64,000 bases of DNA from Bacillota bacterium. Lineage in GTDB: Bacteria > Bacillota > Clostridia > Acetivibrionales > DTU013. The notes beneath the pieces were generated by a model. That model searched no databases. It was not told the origin of the DNA and saw only the letters and a program-made list of their open reading frames with translations. How positions within the stretch are numbered: position 1 is the first letter of the stretch; the number at the start of each line of letters is the position of its first letter. Both the position numbers and the translations under genes were made by a program. This document shows, piece after piece, positions 33,687 through 42,828 of the stretch. The stretch covers positions 62,001-126,000 of the forward strand of contig JAEZRE010000023.1 of assembly GCA_023412915.1 (NCBI GenBank). The letters are read 5' to 3'.

Positions 33687-35180
33687 TTACATTTTTGATA
33701 CAGCTAACCGCATGATGTTTTCCTGTTCGAATTCACTGCGTTTTAACTCCCCCGCAAGCGTGCCGTTGCTGAAAACGGCGATTCTGTCAGCCATGCCCAT
33801 GACTTCCGGCATTTCGGATGAGATCATGATTATAGAGTTACCTTTGGAGACAAACTCGCACATCAGCTTGTAGATCTCGGCCTTTGCACCTACGTCGATA
33901 CCGCGGGTAGGTTCATCGAGTATCAACAGCTTCGGGCCTTTTATCAGCCACTTTGACAACACAACTTTCTGCTGGTTTCCGCCCGAAAGTGATTTTACCA
34001 GCTGTTTTCCGCCTGAAGTTTTGATGTGCAACGACTGTATCTGACCGGAGACTGTACTGTTTTCCTTTTTTCTGTTGATAAGGAACTTCGGGCAGAACTG
34101 ATCCATGGAAGCAAGCGTAATATTGTGCGCCACGCTCATATGTGGCACCAGGCCCTCGCCCTTCCTGTCCTCAGTTACAAAGGCTATCTGCCGCTTTATC
34201 GCATCCTTTGGGCTTTTAGAATTCAAAGGCTGCTTATCGAAAATGATCTCACCCGAGTCTGCGGGCGTCAGGCCGAAAAGCGCCTGCATCACTTCGGTCC
34301 GGCCTGCCCCGATCAGACCTGCAACGCCGAGTATCTCTCCCTGCCTTACGTTGAAACTGATATGACTGAATTTTCCGGCCAGTGAAAGATCCTTGATTTC
34401 CAGCATTGTTTCGCCTATCGGTACCTCGACCTTGGGGTAAATATCCTCAAGCTCCCGACCGACCATATTTTTTATGAGAATATCGCTGTTAATTTCTTTC
34501 GCAGGCCACGAACCTACGAATTTTCCGTCCCGCAATACCGTGACCTCGTCAGATATCCTGAAGACCTCGTCCATCTTGTGCGAGATGTAGATAATACCTT
34601 TCCCGTCCCGTTTCAGACGGTTGATGATCTCGAACAAATTGTCGACTTCCTTGTCAGTGATTGCCGAGGTAGGTTCATCCATGATTATAATTTCCGCATT
34701 GCAGGAAATGGCCTTGGCGATTTCAACCAGCTGCTGGTCGGCTACTCTTAGGCTTCCGAGCCTCTTATACGGGCTTATATTGATATGGAGCCTTTCCAGC
34801 AATTCACCTGTTTGTTTGTAAAGCTGCTTGTAATCGACAAACATTCCCTTCCCCGGTTCACGACCGAGGTAGATATTTTCGGCCACAGTCATCCCGGGTA
34901 CAGGAGCCAGTTCCTGATGGATCATAGCTATGCCGAGCTTTTGAGCATCCATCGGCGAGCCTATCTCAACCTGCATACCGTTGATACTGATACTGCCGCT
35001 GTTGCATTTATGCATACCGGACAGGATGTTCATAAGTGTGGACTTGCCCGCTCCATTTTCACCCATCAACGCGTGCACCGTACCCTTTCTCAGGCTGAAA
35101 TGCACCTTGTGCAGTACTTCAACGCCATAAAAGCTTTTAACTATATCGTTCATTTCAAGCAGGTTCAAATGGATCATCAC
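33687..35180 (-). CDS. Sugar ABC transporter ATP-binding protein (RbsA-like, two cassettes)
   Basis: The 497-residue protein has two ABC domains. The first has Walker A GENGAGKST (40-48), LRVADQQLVEIAKAIS and IIMDEPTSA. The second has the usual degenerate Walker A (GLIGAGRTE), then LSGGNQQKVVLSKWL and LILDEPTRGIDVGAK. The start is uncertain: GTG/ATG at 35180/35177 lie very near AGAGG, while a TTG at 35171 is better spaced. It is the first gene of rbsACB-SDR-dhaKL. Confidence 0.94.
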   Translation of the reverse strand: MMIHLNLLEMNDIVKSFYGVEVLHKVHFSLRKGTVHALMGENGAGKSTLMNILSGMHKCNSGSISINGMQVEIGSPMDAQKLGIAMIHQELAPVPGMTVAENIYLGREPGKGMFVDYKQLYKQTGELLERLHINISPYKRLGSLRVADQQLVEIAKAISCNAEIIIMDEPTSAITDKEVDNLFEIINRLKRDGKGIIYISHKMDEVFRISDEVTVLRDGKFVGSWPAKEINSDILIKNMVGRELEDIYPKVEVPIGETMLEIKDLSLAGKFSHISFNVRQGEILGVAGLIGAGRTEVMQALFGLTPADSGEIIFDKQPLNSKSPKDAIKRQIAFVTEDRKGEGLVPHMSVAHNITLASMDQFCPKFLINRKKENSTVSGQIQSLHIKTSGGKQLVKSLSGGNQQKVVLSKWLIKGPKLLILDEPTRGIDVGAKAEIYKLMCEFVSKGNSIIMISSEMPEVMGMADRIAVFSNGTLAGELKRSEFEQENIMRLAVSKM

Positions 35181-35322
35181 CTCTTTTCATTTGACCTCCG
35201 CCATACAAAGGCAATAGAAAACCAGACCTTAATAAATACTTTCAGTATGCAAGGCTTTGATTCAATATTGATTCTTCGATGGCTTGATGTTGCAGAAATC
35301 ATTTCGTATCGTCTATATTTCA

Positions 35323-35328
35323 ATTATA
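35323..35328 (-). promoter_or_regulatory. Candidate -10 element of the sugar operon
   Basis: TATAAT on the minus strand lies about 145 nt before rbsA-like. No good -35 is seen at 17 bases, which would fit activation by the adjacent response regulator. Confidence 0.3.
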
Positions 35329-35478
35329 CAGGCGATCAGTCACATACCGAGGTTCGAAATTCTAATATAAGGTTCACTTTTTTATGACATCAATCGGAGA
35401 AAACCTTTTTGAGGCGGCTTTTTTGAAGAGGGCTTCTGGGGAGAACGCTCACCTGCCCCGGGCTGAAGGAAGGGAGTC

Positions 35479-37065
35479 CTAGACCAGGTAGTTCTGTCTG
35501 TACGCCGCTGGGCTCATACCGAACATCTTTTTAAATACCACGGAAAAGTATTTGGGATTTGGATAACCGCAGAGACTACCGACTTCACCGATTGGGATAC
35601 TCGAATCGGCAAGCATCACCTTCGCCATATCCATCCGTATGCCGGTAAGGTACAGATTGAAGCCTTCCCCGGCGCCTTTTTTGAATAATGCGCTCATATA
35701 AGCCGGAGTGCGGGAGAAATGCTCCGCGACCGAATTAAGGTTGATATCCTTCGCAGCATTTTCTTTTACATAACGTAAAACATCGACTATAAGTTTCTTG
35801 TTCGAGACGTCGATCCCGGCTTCGCAGGCGCACTCCTGCACCTGTTCGGTATACCGTATCACTTCCATCTTCAGCTGTGTAAGACTCCAGAGCATGTAAA
35901 ACGGAGCCGGAGCTATACTGCAGTCGGTCCTGGCGAAATTGTATCTGACCATATTGCCCCGGATAGTATCGACGAGGCCTGAATAGCTTTGCTCGGCGGC
36001 TTGCAGCAGACTGACCGAGGGGGCTTGCTGTAGAAGGCTGTCAAAACGGGCGGCAATCCCGGCGCTGTTCATATTTTCAAGAGATTCCGCAAGATCCTCG
36101 AAACGTACGGGCCGGCTTGACGTTCCCAGCCTAAGCTCCGAAAAAGCGGCTATACTTATACCGGGACTGAATATTTTATAATTTGCAGCCATCAGGGCAC
36201 TTCGGAAAGATTTGAATACGCTCTGCGATCCGTAGACTATCTCGCCTATACCCGCGAACGCCTCGGTGTTGAGGTGCCTGTATATCAGACTGCAAGCCTT
36301 GCTGAGCAGAGCTTTTACAGCGTTCATCAGAACTTCACGTTCATTACCTTCCATTACAGCCGCAAGCCTGCCGCTTTCATATTGTACGTTGAATACGCAA
36401 TCAAATCCGGTCTCCTGACTTATCAACTCGTCAAGTATATTTTTTACCGCAAAATCAATAAAGCTCTTATTTTCGTCGTTAACCCTGTATTGAACGATTA
36501 CGCCCGATAAAAGAGGGCACTTGAAATTGACTCCGAGCTCCGAGAGTTTTTTCAGTAAACCTCCGGTTTCATCCGCACTGCCACAGTTCAGCAGTTCTAT
36601 AAAAAGCTCCTGTTTCAATGCCCTGGCCACCTTTTCGTTAGCTTCGCCGCGGGCTGATTCCATTCGTGCCTGCTGCTCGCTTTCGGCGATCATCTTAACA
36701 AATTTTTCCGTCACCGTAATTAGCTCCTGCTTATTTACAGGCTTCAGTATATATTCCCTTACTCCCATTGAAATGGCAGTCCTGGCATACTCGAATTCGG
36801 CGTATCCGGACAATATAATAAAACAGGGAGGATTACCGTTTTCCGTGATTTTCCCTATCAATTCCAGTCCGCTCATCCTGGGCATCCGTATGTCAGTTAT
36901 GACGATCCCCGGCTTGTGCTCGTTGTACGTCGATAAAGCCTCGATCCCGTCACCGGCTTCGAGATATTCTATATCAGCGTCGAGAGCACGCCGGAGTATG
37001 GCTATTATGCCCTTCCTAATCAGATTTTCATCATCTGCGACAAGTATTTTAAGCAGTCTAATCAC
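35479..37065 (-). CDS. YesN-type response regulator (receiver plus AraC DNA-binding domain)
   Basis: The 528-residue protein has a receiver domain (ADDENLIRKG, phospho-Asp in VITDIRMPRMSG, conserved Lys in LKPVNK), a long middle region and a C-terminal AraC pair of helix-turn-helix motifs (NLNSVAEHFSRTPAYMSALFKK and GEVGSLCGYPNPKYFSVVFKKMFGMSP). It starts at GTG inside the last codons of the kinase gene, an 8-bp overlap. Such pairs usually switch on the adjacent sugar transporter operon. Confidence 0.94.
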   Translation of the reverse strand: MIRLLKILVADDENLIRKGIIAILRRALDADIEYLEAGDGIEALSTYNEHKPGIVITDIRMPRMSGLELIGKITENGNPPCFIILSGYAEFEYARTAISMGVREYILKPVNKQELITVTEKFVKMIAESEQQARMESARGEANEKVARALKQELFIELLNCGSADETGGLLKKLSELGVNFKCPLLSGVIVQYRVNDENKSFIDFAVKNILDELISQETGFDCVFNVQYESGRLAAVMEGNEREVLMNAVKALLSKACSLIYRHLNTEAFAGIGEIVYGSQSVFKSFRSALMAANYKIFSPGISIAAFSELRLGTSSRPVRFEDLAESLENMNSAGIAARFDSLLQQAPSVSLLQAAEQSYSGLVDTIRGNMVRYNFARTDCSIAPAPFYMLWSLTQLKMEVIRYTEQVQECACEAGIDVSNKKLIVDVLRYVKENAAKDINLNSVAEHFSRTPAYMSALFKKGAGEGFNLYLTGIRMDMAKVMLADSSIPIGEVGSLCGYPNPKYFSVVFKKMFGMSPAAYRQNYLV

Positions 37066-38920
37066 CCTCGTTCTGAGAATCCTGATCTATAACTATCGTC
37101 ACCGTCATACTGGTGCCGAGGCCCTGCATACTGTCGATATCAAGCCCGCTGCCGGCCGGGCAAAGCATATCTATGCGCTGCTTGACATTTATTATGCCTA
37201 TGGAATTCTTGGATCTGCTGGCATCGGATATCGGTTTGTTGCCGGCAAGGCAATCCCGTATTTGCATAAGCCGCTCCACGCTGATCCCCTCGCCGTTATC
37301 CAAGACCTTTATTATCAGTTTGTCCTCTTTTTTATAAATATCTATAGTAACTTTCCACGGCGGAGCGGAGTCATTCAAGCCATGATTGAAACAATTTTCG
37401 ACGAGCGGCTGCAGTATGAATTTCGGAATCCTTATATCGGATAGCCCCACCTCCTGGTTGAGCTGATAGATAAGCTTGTCTCCGAAGCGCATACTCATTA
37501 TCTTCACATAACGATCGATATTGTCCAGTTCCTCGCTGAGCTTGACCTTCCTGTTTTCCCACCGCATGCTGTAACGCAGCAGATCACCCAGAGCAGACAG
37601 GTTATCGGCTACTGTGTAATATTCGTCTATCTCGCACTGCATACGCATATTCTCAAGCGTATTATAAAGGAAATGCGGATTGATCTGCGCCTGAAGCGCA
37701 TGCATTTCGGCTTTCTTCTGTTCTTTTTCCTTATCCACCATCGAGAGTAGTACGCTCTGCAGTTTTTCAGCCATACGGTTGAAGCTTTTCGCAATCCTTG
37801 AGAACTCGTTGAAGCCGTCGTCTCTGACATGTACGTCAAAATTCCCGGCTTCGATCTGTGAGATCATCCCGTTCATTTCCCTGAGCCTGCGAAACATGAC
37901 GCGTGCGACTACATTCGTAAATATCATGATAAAGCCTGTGCTGAGCACTGCAACTAGTATCAGCAGACTATTGACGCCGGTCGACGATGCGAATATATCC
38001 TTTTTGTCAAGCAGGACGACACTTGTCAGTCCTGTAGCCTCTTCAGTGTTATAAGCGGCAAGATAAGTACGGTTCCCGAGTTCGACGTCGCGTACGCCGG
38101 ACTTGTCTTTGAAGTCAAGGGTGGCATAATCGTTTTTATTGATCGCGTCGGACGTATAAACAAGCCCGCCTGTGCGGCCGAACAACAGATATTTTTCTCC
38201 CGCTTCACGGTTTACCAGAGAATCTGAACCGATTAATCTATTGATTTTTATATCTATTTCAATAATGCCTATCAAATTCCTTGCCTTCAAATCGACTATC
38301 TTCTGATAGACAGGCAATACAAGGACTTCCTCACTGGCCAGTTCCTTAAACTCCGCAAGGTTGCCGATGGAAGTATCGTATACACGCACATCCCCATAAA
38401 CATGGTCGCTGCGGCTGTTAATAATTTCGGAGAAGTAGTTTTTGTCCGAGAGTTTGTCCATATGGTAAAACCAATCGACATATTCCCGGATCTGATCATT
38501 TTTTGAGTATATAACAATCCGGCTGAACTTATTGGGATAAACATGCCTTATGTTGAGCAATTCAGCCTGGACGCTGTATACATAATGTACTTTTTCACGT
38601 TCGCTCAGATTGAAGTCCGGGTTGAGATAGTAGGGGAATTCCTGGCTGAACATCAGCTGATTGAATACATCGTCGATATTGCCGAGGTTTGCCTGGATAT
38701 TCGCGTCCATTACCCGGAGATCTTCCTGTACCTTCTTATTGGCCTCGCGCATCAGCGAATCGTTTACAATATTGAAGTACGACGAAGTTATTAAGATCGC
38801 TGGCAGGATCATTATGACCGAAAATACTATAGTGACCTGCCAGACAAGACTCAAACCCGATACTTTGGTCAATGCCGGCATCACGTTTTGTCGAATAAGC
38901 AGCCTGATATTTGTTTTCAT
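37058..38920 (-). CDS. YesM-type sensor histidine kinase
   Basis: The 620-residue protein has membrane segments at about residues 28-48 and 305-335 that bracket an extracellular sensing (Cache-like) domain. A HAMP domain (MFRRLREMNGMISQIEAGNF) and a His_kinase domain with phosphoacceptor His416 (QINPHFLYNTLENMRMQ) follow. The C-terminal ATPase has LVENCFNHG and DNGEG. No clear ribosome site precedes the ATG. It senses an external signal, probably sugar-related, and acts on the overlapping response regulator. Confidence 0.93.
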   Translation of the reverse strand: MKTNIRLLIRQNVMPALTKVSGLSLVWQVTIVFSVIMILPAILITSSYFNIVNDSLMREANKKVQEDLRVMDANIQANLGNIDDVFNQLMFSQEFPYYLNPDFNLSEREKVHYVYSVQAELLNIRHVYPNKFSRIVIYSKNDQIREYVDWFYHMDKLSDKNYFSEIINSRSDHVYGDVRVYDTSIGNLAEFKELASEEVLVLPVYQKIVDLKARNLIGIIEIDIKINRLIGSDSLVNREAGEKYLLFGRTGGLVYTSDAINKNDYATLDFKDKSGVRDVELGNRTYLAAYNTEEATGLTSVVLLDKKDIFASSTGVNSLLILVAVLSTGFIMIFTNVVARVMFRRLREMNGMISQIEAGNFDVHVRDDGFNEFSRIAKSFNRMAEKLQSVLLSMVDKEKEQKKAEMHALQAQINPHFLYNTLENMRMQCEIDEYYTVADNLSALGDLLRYSMRWENRKVKLSEELDNIDRYVKIMSMRFGDKLIYQLNQEVGLSDIRIPKFILQPLVENCFNHGLNDSAPPWKVTIDIYKKEDKLIIKVLDNGEGISVERLMQIRDCLAGNKPISDASRSKNSIGIINVKQRIDMLCPAGSGLDIDSMQGLGTSMTVTIVIDQDSQNEGD

Positions 38921-39041
38921 TTTTATATTGTAATTTCGATGTTATGTTAAGTCAACATAATACCGCATGTGAATGTATTCTTCTTGCACCATTATATGGC
39001 GCATTGGAGAGCGGACATGGAGAGGGCGTAGGCAGGGAGAC

Positions 39042-39070
39042 GCAGGGACGGTCCTTTTGTTTCGTTTTCC
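39042..39070. repeat. Single-arm GGGACGG repeat (family 3)
   Basis: CAGGGACGGTCCTTTTGTTTC matches one arm of the 28937 inverted repeat with small changes. No complementary arm follows, so it is a half-copy or remnant. Confidence 0.7.
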
Positions 39071-39096
39071 TTCTTGGCTTCTGCGACCGCAATATC

Positions 39097-39128
39097 AAAA
39101 AAAAAGCTGGCCCATAGGAGCCAGCTTT
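39097..39128 (-). terminator. Terminator of the opp operon
   Basis: AAAGCTGGC pairs with GCCAGCTTT (39103-39111 with 39120-39128). On the minus strand a run of nine T residues follows, 41 nt after the oppA stop. Confidence 0.92.
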
Positions 39129-39168
39129 AGTAGTTCATTTAAGTTTCATATTACTCGTCTTTACAGGC

Positions 39169-40785
39169 TTATTTGAAATAAGCATACTGCATGTGAACGA
39201 AGCCTGACAGATCGATGTAGTAATTCTGGACATCAGGATTCTCGAGCATGACGCTTACGTAGAAGTATATCGGTATACATCCGCCGTCATTGACGAATAT
39301 CTGCTCAGCCTTGTGCATGTTTTCCATCCTGAGCTTCTGATCGTTCGAATCCTTGGCTTCTCTTACAAGCTTGTCAAATTCGGGACTATTGTACTTGATC
39401 TGGTTCTGGCTCGAATCGGACAGGAACATATCAAAGAAGGTCATAGGATCGATATAATCGCCTATCCAGCCCATTCTTGCTATCCAGTAGTCTCCGTTGT
39501 TAACCTTGTCCTGCAGTACCTTCCATTCCATGTTAGGAGTCTTGAAGGAGGTTATACCGAGGTTTGTCTTCCACATTTCAGTAACTGCTTCCATTATGGC
39601 CTTGTGACCACTCTGGGTATTGTAGTACATTTCAACATCCGGGAAGCCTTTTCCATCGGGATAGCCGGCTTCTGCAAGCAGCTGTTTAGCCTTTGCAACA
39701 TCGGCAGTCTTCGGAAGAAGTTCTCCGCCCTTGGTTCTGAAATCAGCCTTGTCATCAGCGTCCGGTACTTTGTAAGGTACCAGGCCTGTTGCAGGAAGCT
39801 GTCCGCCTCTGGCAACCTTGTCAACGATATACTGCCTGTCGATTGCAAGTGAGAGAGCCTGTCTGACCTTCGGGTTGTCAAACGGTGCTTTTGAGTTGTT
39901 CAGATAGATATAATAGGTGCCAAGCATATCACGGATTTTTGCTGTGCCGTCTTTAACGAGGTTCTGGATTTCAGCCTGAGGTACAAGGCTGTCAACTATG
40001 TCGAGGTCGCCTGCTTCGTATGCGCTTAATGCGGCTGCCTCGTCATCCATCAGCTTCCAAGTGATAGTCTTTATAAATCCGGTATTTTTTGCATCCCAGT
40101 ATTTATCATTCTTTTCCATCACGATTTCAGAACTGTGCTCCCAGCTCTTCATCTTGTACGGTCCGTTTCCGACCAGTGTTTCTATCTTTGTGAACCAATC
40201 CGTCGGAGCGGCGTCAACTATGTCTTTTCTAACCGGCATATAAGTAGGAGTCCAGAGCAGGTCTTCGAAATATGCAGTCGGAGCCGCAAGTTCCACTTCA
40301 AGGGTCTTGTCATCAACGGCTTTTACTGCGACCTGATCAGCGGTTGCTTTGCCCTGGTTGTACTCGTAACCGTTCTTCAAGTAATATAACTGGTATGCAT
40401 ATTCGGAAGCGATCTTAGGATCGAGAGCTCTTTTCCATGCATATTCAAAATCTGAAGCCTTAACCGGTTTTCCATCCGACCATTGTGTATTTCTCAGGTG
40501 GAAGGTGTATTTGAGACCATCCGCTGAAACATCCCACTTTTCAGCTACGGCAGGAACGGTCTTACCATCCTTGTCCTGTTTTGTAAGTCCGTCGAACAGG
40601 TGCTGAATGTAAGTAGCTCCATCAACAGAGTTGTTAAGTCCCGGATCCAATGTATCAGGCTCCGAACCTACCACAACGTTAACATTTTCTTTTGAGCTTG
40701 TCTGTGCAGGAGAAGATCCGCATCCTACAAGTACTCCAGCCAGCATTGCAAGTGCAAGTACTGCTGCTAAAACTCTCTTTTTCAT
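39169..40785 (-). CDS. oppA: Peptide ABC transporter substrate-binding lipoprotein
   Basis: The 538-residue SBP_bac_5 protein has a lipoprotein signal (GVLVGC) and the family blocks EPDTLDPGLNNSVDGATYIQHLFDGL and KWDVSADGLKYTFHLRNTQWSDGKPVKASDFEYAWKRAL (long conserved stretch at residues about 80-118). It captures oligopeptides outside the cell. The ATG at 40785 follows GGAGG. It is the last gene of oppBCDFA and is followed by a strong terminator. Confidence 0.95.
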   Translation of the reverse strand: MKKRVLAAVLALAMLAGVLVGCGSSPAQTSSKENVNVVVGSEPDTLDPGLNNSVDGATYIQHLFDGLTKQDKDGKTVPAVAEKWDVSADGLKYTFHLRNTQWSDGKPVKASDFEYAWKRALDPKIASEYAYQLYYLKNGYEYNQGKATADQVAVKAVDDKTLEVELAAPTAYFEDLLWTPTYMPVRKDIVDAAPTDWFTKIETLVGNGPYKMKSWEHSSEIVMEKNDKYWDAKNTGFIKTITWKLMDDEAAALSAYEAGDLDIVDSLVPQAEIQNLVKDGTAKIRDMLGTYYIYLNNSKAPFDNPKVRQALSLAIDRQYIVDKVARGGQLPATGLVPYKVPDADDKADFRTKGGELLPKTADVAKAKQLLAEAGYPDGKGFPDVEMYYNTQSGHKAIMEAVTEMWKTNLGITSFKTPNMEWKVLQDKVNNGDYWIARMGWIGDYIDPMTFFDMFLSDSSQNQIKYNSPEFDKLVREAKDSNDQKLRMENMHKAEQIFVNDGGCIPIYFYVSVMLENPDVQNYYIDLSGFVHMQYAYFK

Positions 40786-40856
40786 TATACTATCCTCCAT
40801 TCAATTACTTTATAATAAACAGCTTTGCCGTTTATTTCGATCTTTATTACCCGGTT

Positions 40857-41831
40857 TTAGCCAATATTGTGGCATGCGCACATATGTCCGGGAGCAATTT
40901 CCTTCAATTCGGGTTCAATTTCAGCGCATTTTGGGGTAGCATAAGCGCACCTGGTTCTGAACCGGCAGCCAGAAGGCGGATTGATCGGACTGGGGACATC
41001 TCCCTCCAGAATTATTCTCTGTTTAGCCCTGCTGACCTTGGGATCCGCTATCGGGACCGCTGAAAGCAGCGCTTTTGTATAAGGGTGCTGAGGCCTTTCA
41101 TAAAGCTCATCCCTGTCCGCAAGCTCTATAAGCTTGCCGAGATACATAACGCCCACGTTGTTGCTGATATGTTTGACCATTGAAAGGTCATGCGCTATGA
41201 AAAGATAAGTCAGTCCGAGTTCTTTCTGCAGATCCTCGAGCATATTGACTATCTGAGCCTGTATCGATACATCGAGCGCCGAAATTGGTTCATCGCATAT
41301 GATAAGCTCAGGCTGTACGGCAAGGGCGCGCGCGATTCCGATTCTCTGACGCTGTCCGCCGCTGAATTCGTGCGGATATCTGTTGGCTTGTTCACTGCTC
41401 AAACCTACCATCTCAAGCAGCTTCATTATACGATCCCTTCGTTCGTCTCCCTTTGCCAGGCCATGAATGTCGAGAGGCTCGCCGACGATATCGCTTACAG
41501 TCATTCTGGGATTCAAAGACGCGTATGGATCCTGGAAGATCATTTGCATCCTTTTTCTGATGGGTTTCATATTAGCCTTCGTAATATCCTGTCCTTTAAA
41601 CAGGATTTTCCCGGAGGTAGGTTCGTACAAACGAATGATCGTCCTTCCGGTAGTTGTTTTACCGCATCCGCTTTCACCTACAAGGCCCAATGTCTCACCT
41701 TTGTTTATTTTAAAGCTTACATCATCGACTGCCTTTACTATAGCCGTATTGCTTTGGAACAATCCGGAACTGGACGAAAAATGTTTGGTCAGTTTTTGTA
41801 CTTCAAGCATTACTTCGGGTTTCTGTGCCAT
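40857..41831 (-). CDS. oppF: Oligopeptide ABC transporter ATP-binding protein OppF
   Basis: The 324-residue ATPase has Walker A GESGCGKTT, signature SGGQRQRIGIARAL, Walker B IICDEPISALDVS and a C-terminal oligo_HPY region with four cysteines (CRFRTRCAYATPKC and a later C). Its ATG overlaps the oppD stop (TAATG). Confidence 0.96.
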   Translation of the reverse strand: MAQKPEVMLEVQKLTKHFSSSSGLFQSNTAIVKAVDDVSFKINKGETLGLVGESGCGKTTTGRTIIRLYEPTSGKILFKGQDITKANMKPIRKRMQMIFQDPYASLNPRMTVSDIVGEPLDIHGLAKGDERRDRIMKLLEMVGLSSEQANRYPHEFSGGQRQRIGIARALAVQPELIICDEPISALDVSIQAQIVNMLEDLQKELGLTYLFIAHDLSMVKHISNNVGVMYLGKLIELADRDELYERPQHPYTKALLSAVPIADPKVSRAKQRIILEGDVPSPINPPSGCRFRTRCAYATPKCAEIEPELKEIAPGHMCACHNIG

Positions 41832-42820
41832 TATTTTTCGCCTCCTTCACGATTATACAAGAGCCAGCAGGCAGCTCCGTGGTTTTCCGATATTTTCTCA
41901 TACTGCGGCTTGTGCAAGTTGCATATCTCCATTGCTTTAGAGCATCTTGCAGCAAACGGGCAGCCCGCGGGAGGATTGATCATATCCGGTGGATGCCCCT
42001 CTACTGGATTCAACCGTTCCTTGCCCATGTTAAGACGCGGTATGCTGCTCAGTAGTCCCAATGTATACGGATGTTTCGGGTTATAAAAAATTTCCTCCAC
42101 AGGGCCTTGTTCAACAATCGTTCCGCCATACATAACCACTACTCTCTCGCAGACGTCGGCTACAAGTCCAAGGTCATGAGTGATAAGAATGATTGACATA
42201 TTTATTTTGTCTTTCAATTCTTTCATCAATTCTATTATCTGCGCCTGAATCGTAACGTCGAGAGCAGTCGTAGGCTCATCCGCAATCAAAAGCTTGGGTT
42301 CGCAGGACAAGGCCATTGCAATCATCGCCCTTTGCCTCATACCACCACTGAATTCATGCGGATATTGATGGAAGCGTTTTTCAGGACTTGGCATTCCAAC
42401 CAGCTTGAGCATGTCGATAGCCTTTTCTACCGCCTGCTTTTTCGACATTTTTCTATTATGCTTCAATATGGCTTCAACCAACTGATTGCCTACCGTAAAT
42501 ACCGGGTTCATCGACGTCATAGGATCCTGAAAGATCATTCCTATCTCATTGCCGCGAATCACTTGCATTTCTTTCTCGCTCATTTCCGCCATGTTCCTGC
42601 CATTGAAAACGATTTCTCCCGAGGTTACCTTTCCGTTTTCCGAAAGCAGTCTCATAACCGAAAGCATTGTAACGCTTTTTCCACTGCCGGATTCGCCGAC
42701 GATTCCGACAGCCTCGCCGTAGCCGACTGAAATGGATACGTCGTTGATTGCCGAAACCTGGCCCGCATAAGTTTTAAAAACAGTTCGCAAATTTTTTATT
42801 TCAAGAAGTTTATCCATCAT
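41831..42820 (-). CDS. oppD: Oligopeptide ABC transporter ATP-binding protein OppD
   Basis: The 329-residue ATPase has Walker A GESGSGKS, signature SGGMRQRAMIAMAL, Walker B LLIADEPTTALDVT and the C-terminal cysteine region CPFAARCSKAMEIC. It pairs with OppF to drive import. AGAGG precedes ATGATG. Confidence 0.96.
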   Translation of the reverse strand: MMDKLLEIKNLRTVFKTYAGQVSAINDVSISVGYGEAVGIVGESGSGKSVTMLSVMRLLSENGKVTSGEIVFNGRNMAEMSEKEMQVIRGNEIGMIFQDPMTSMNPVFTVGNQLVEAILKHNRKMSKKQAVEKAIDMLKLVGMPSPEKRFHQYPHEFSGGMRQRAMIAMALSCEPKLLIADEPTTALDVTIQAQIIELMKELKDKINMSIILITHDLGLVADVCERVVVMYGGTIVEQGPVEEIFYNPKHPYTLGLLSSIPRLNMGKERLNPVEGHPPDMINPPAGCPFAARCSKAMEICNLHKPQYEKISENHGAACWLLYNREGGEK

Positions 42821-42828
42821 TTTACCTC

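Noticed and set aside
38886..38896. A Spo0A-type TTTTGTCGAAT sequence
   Set aside because: It lies inside the first codons of the sensor kinase gene and encodes ordinary residues; with no promoter elements around it, chance is likely. Similar cores inside tadA and tadB were dismissed for the same reason.
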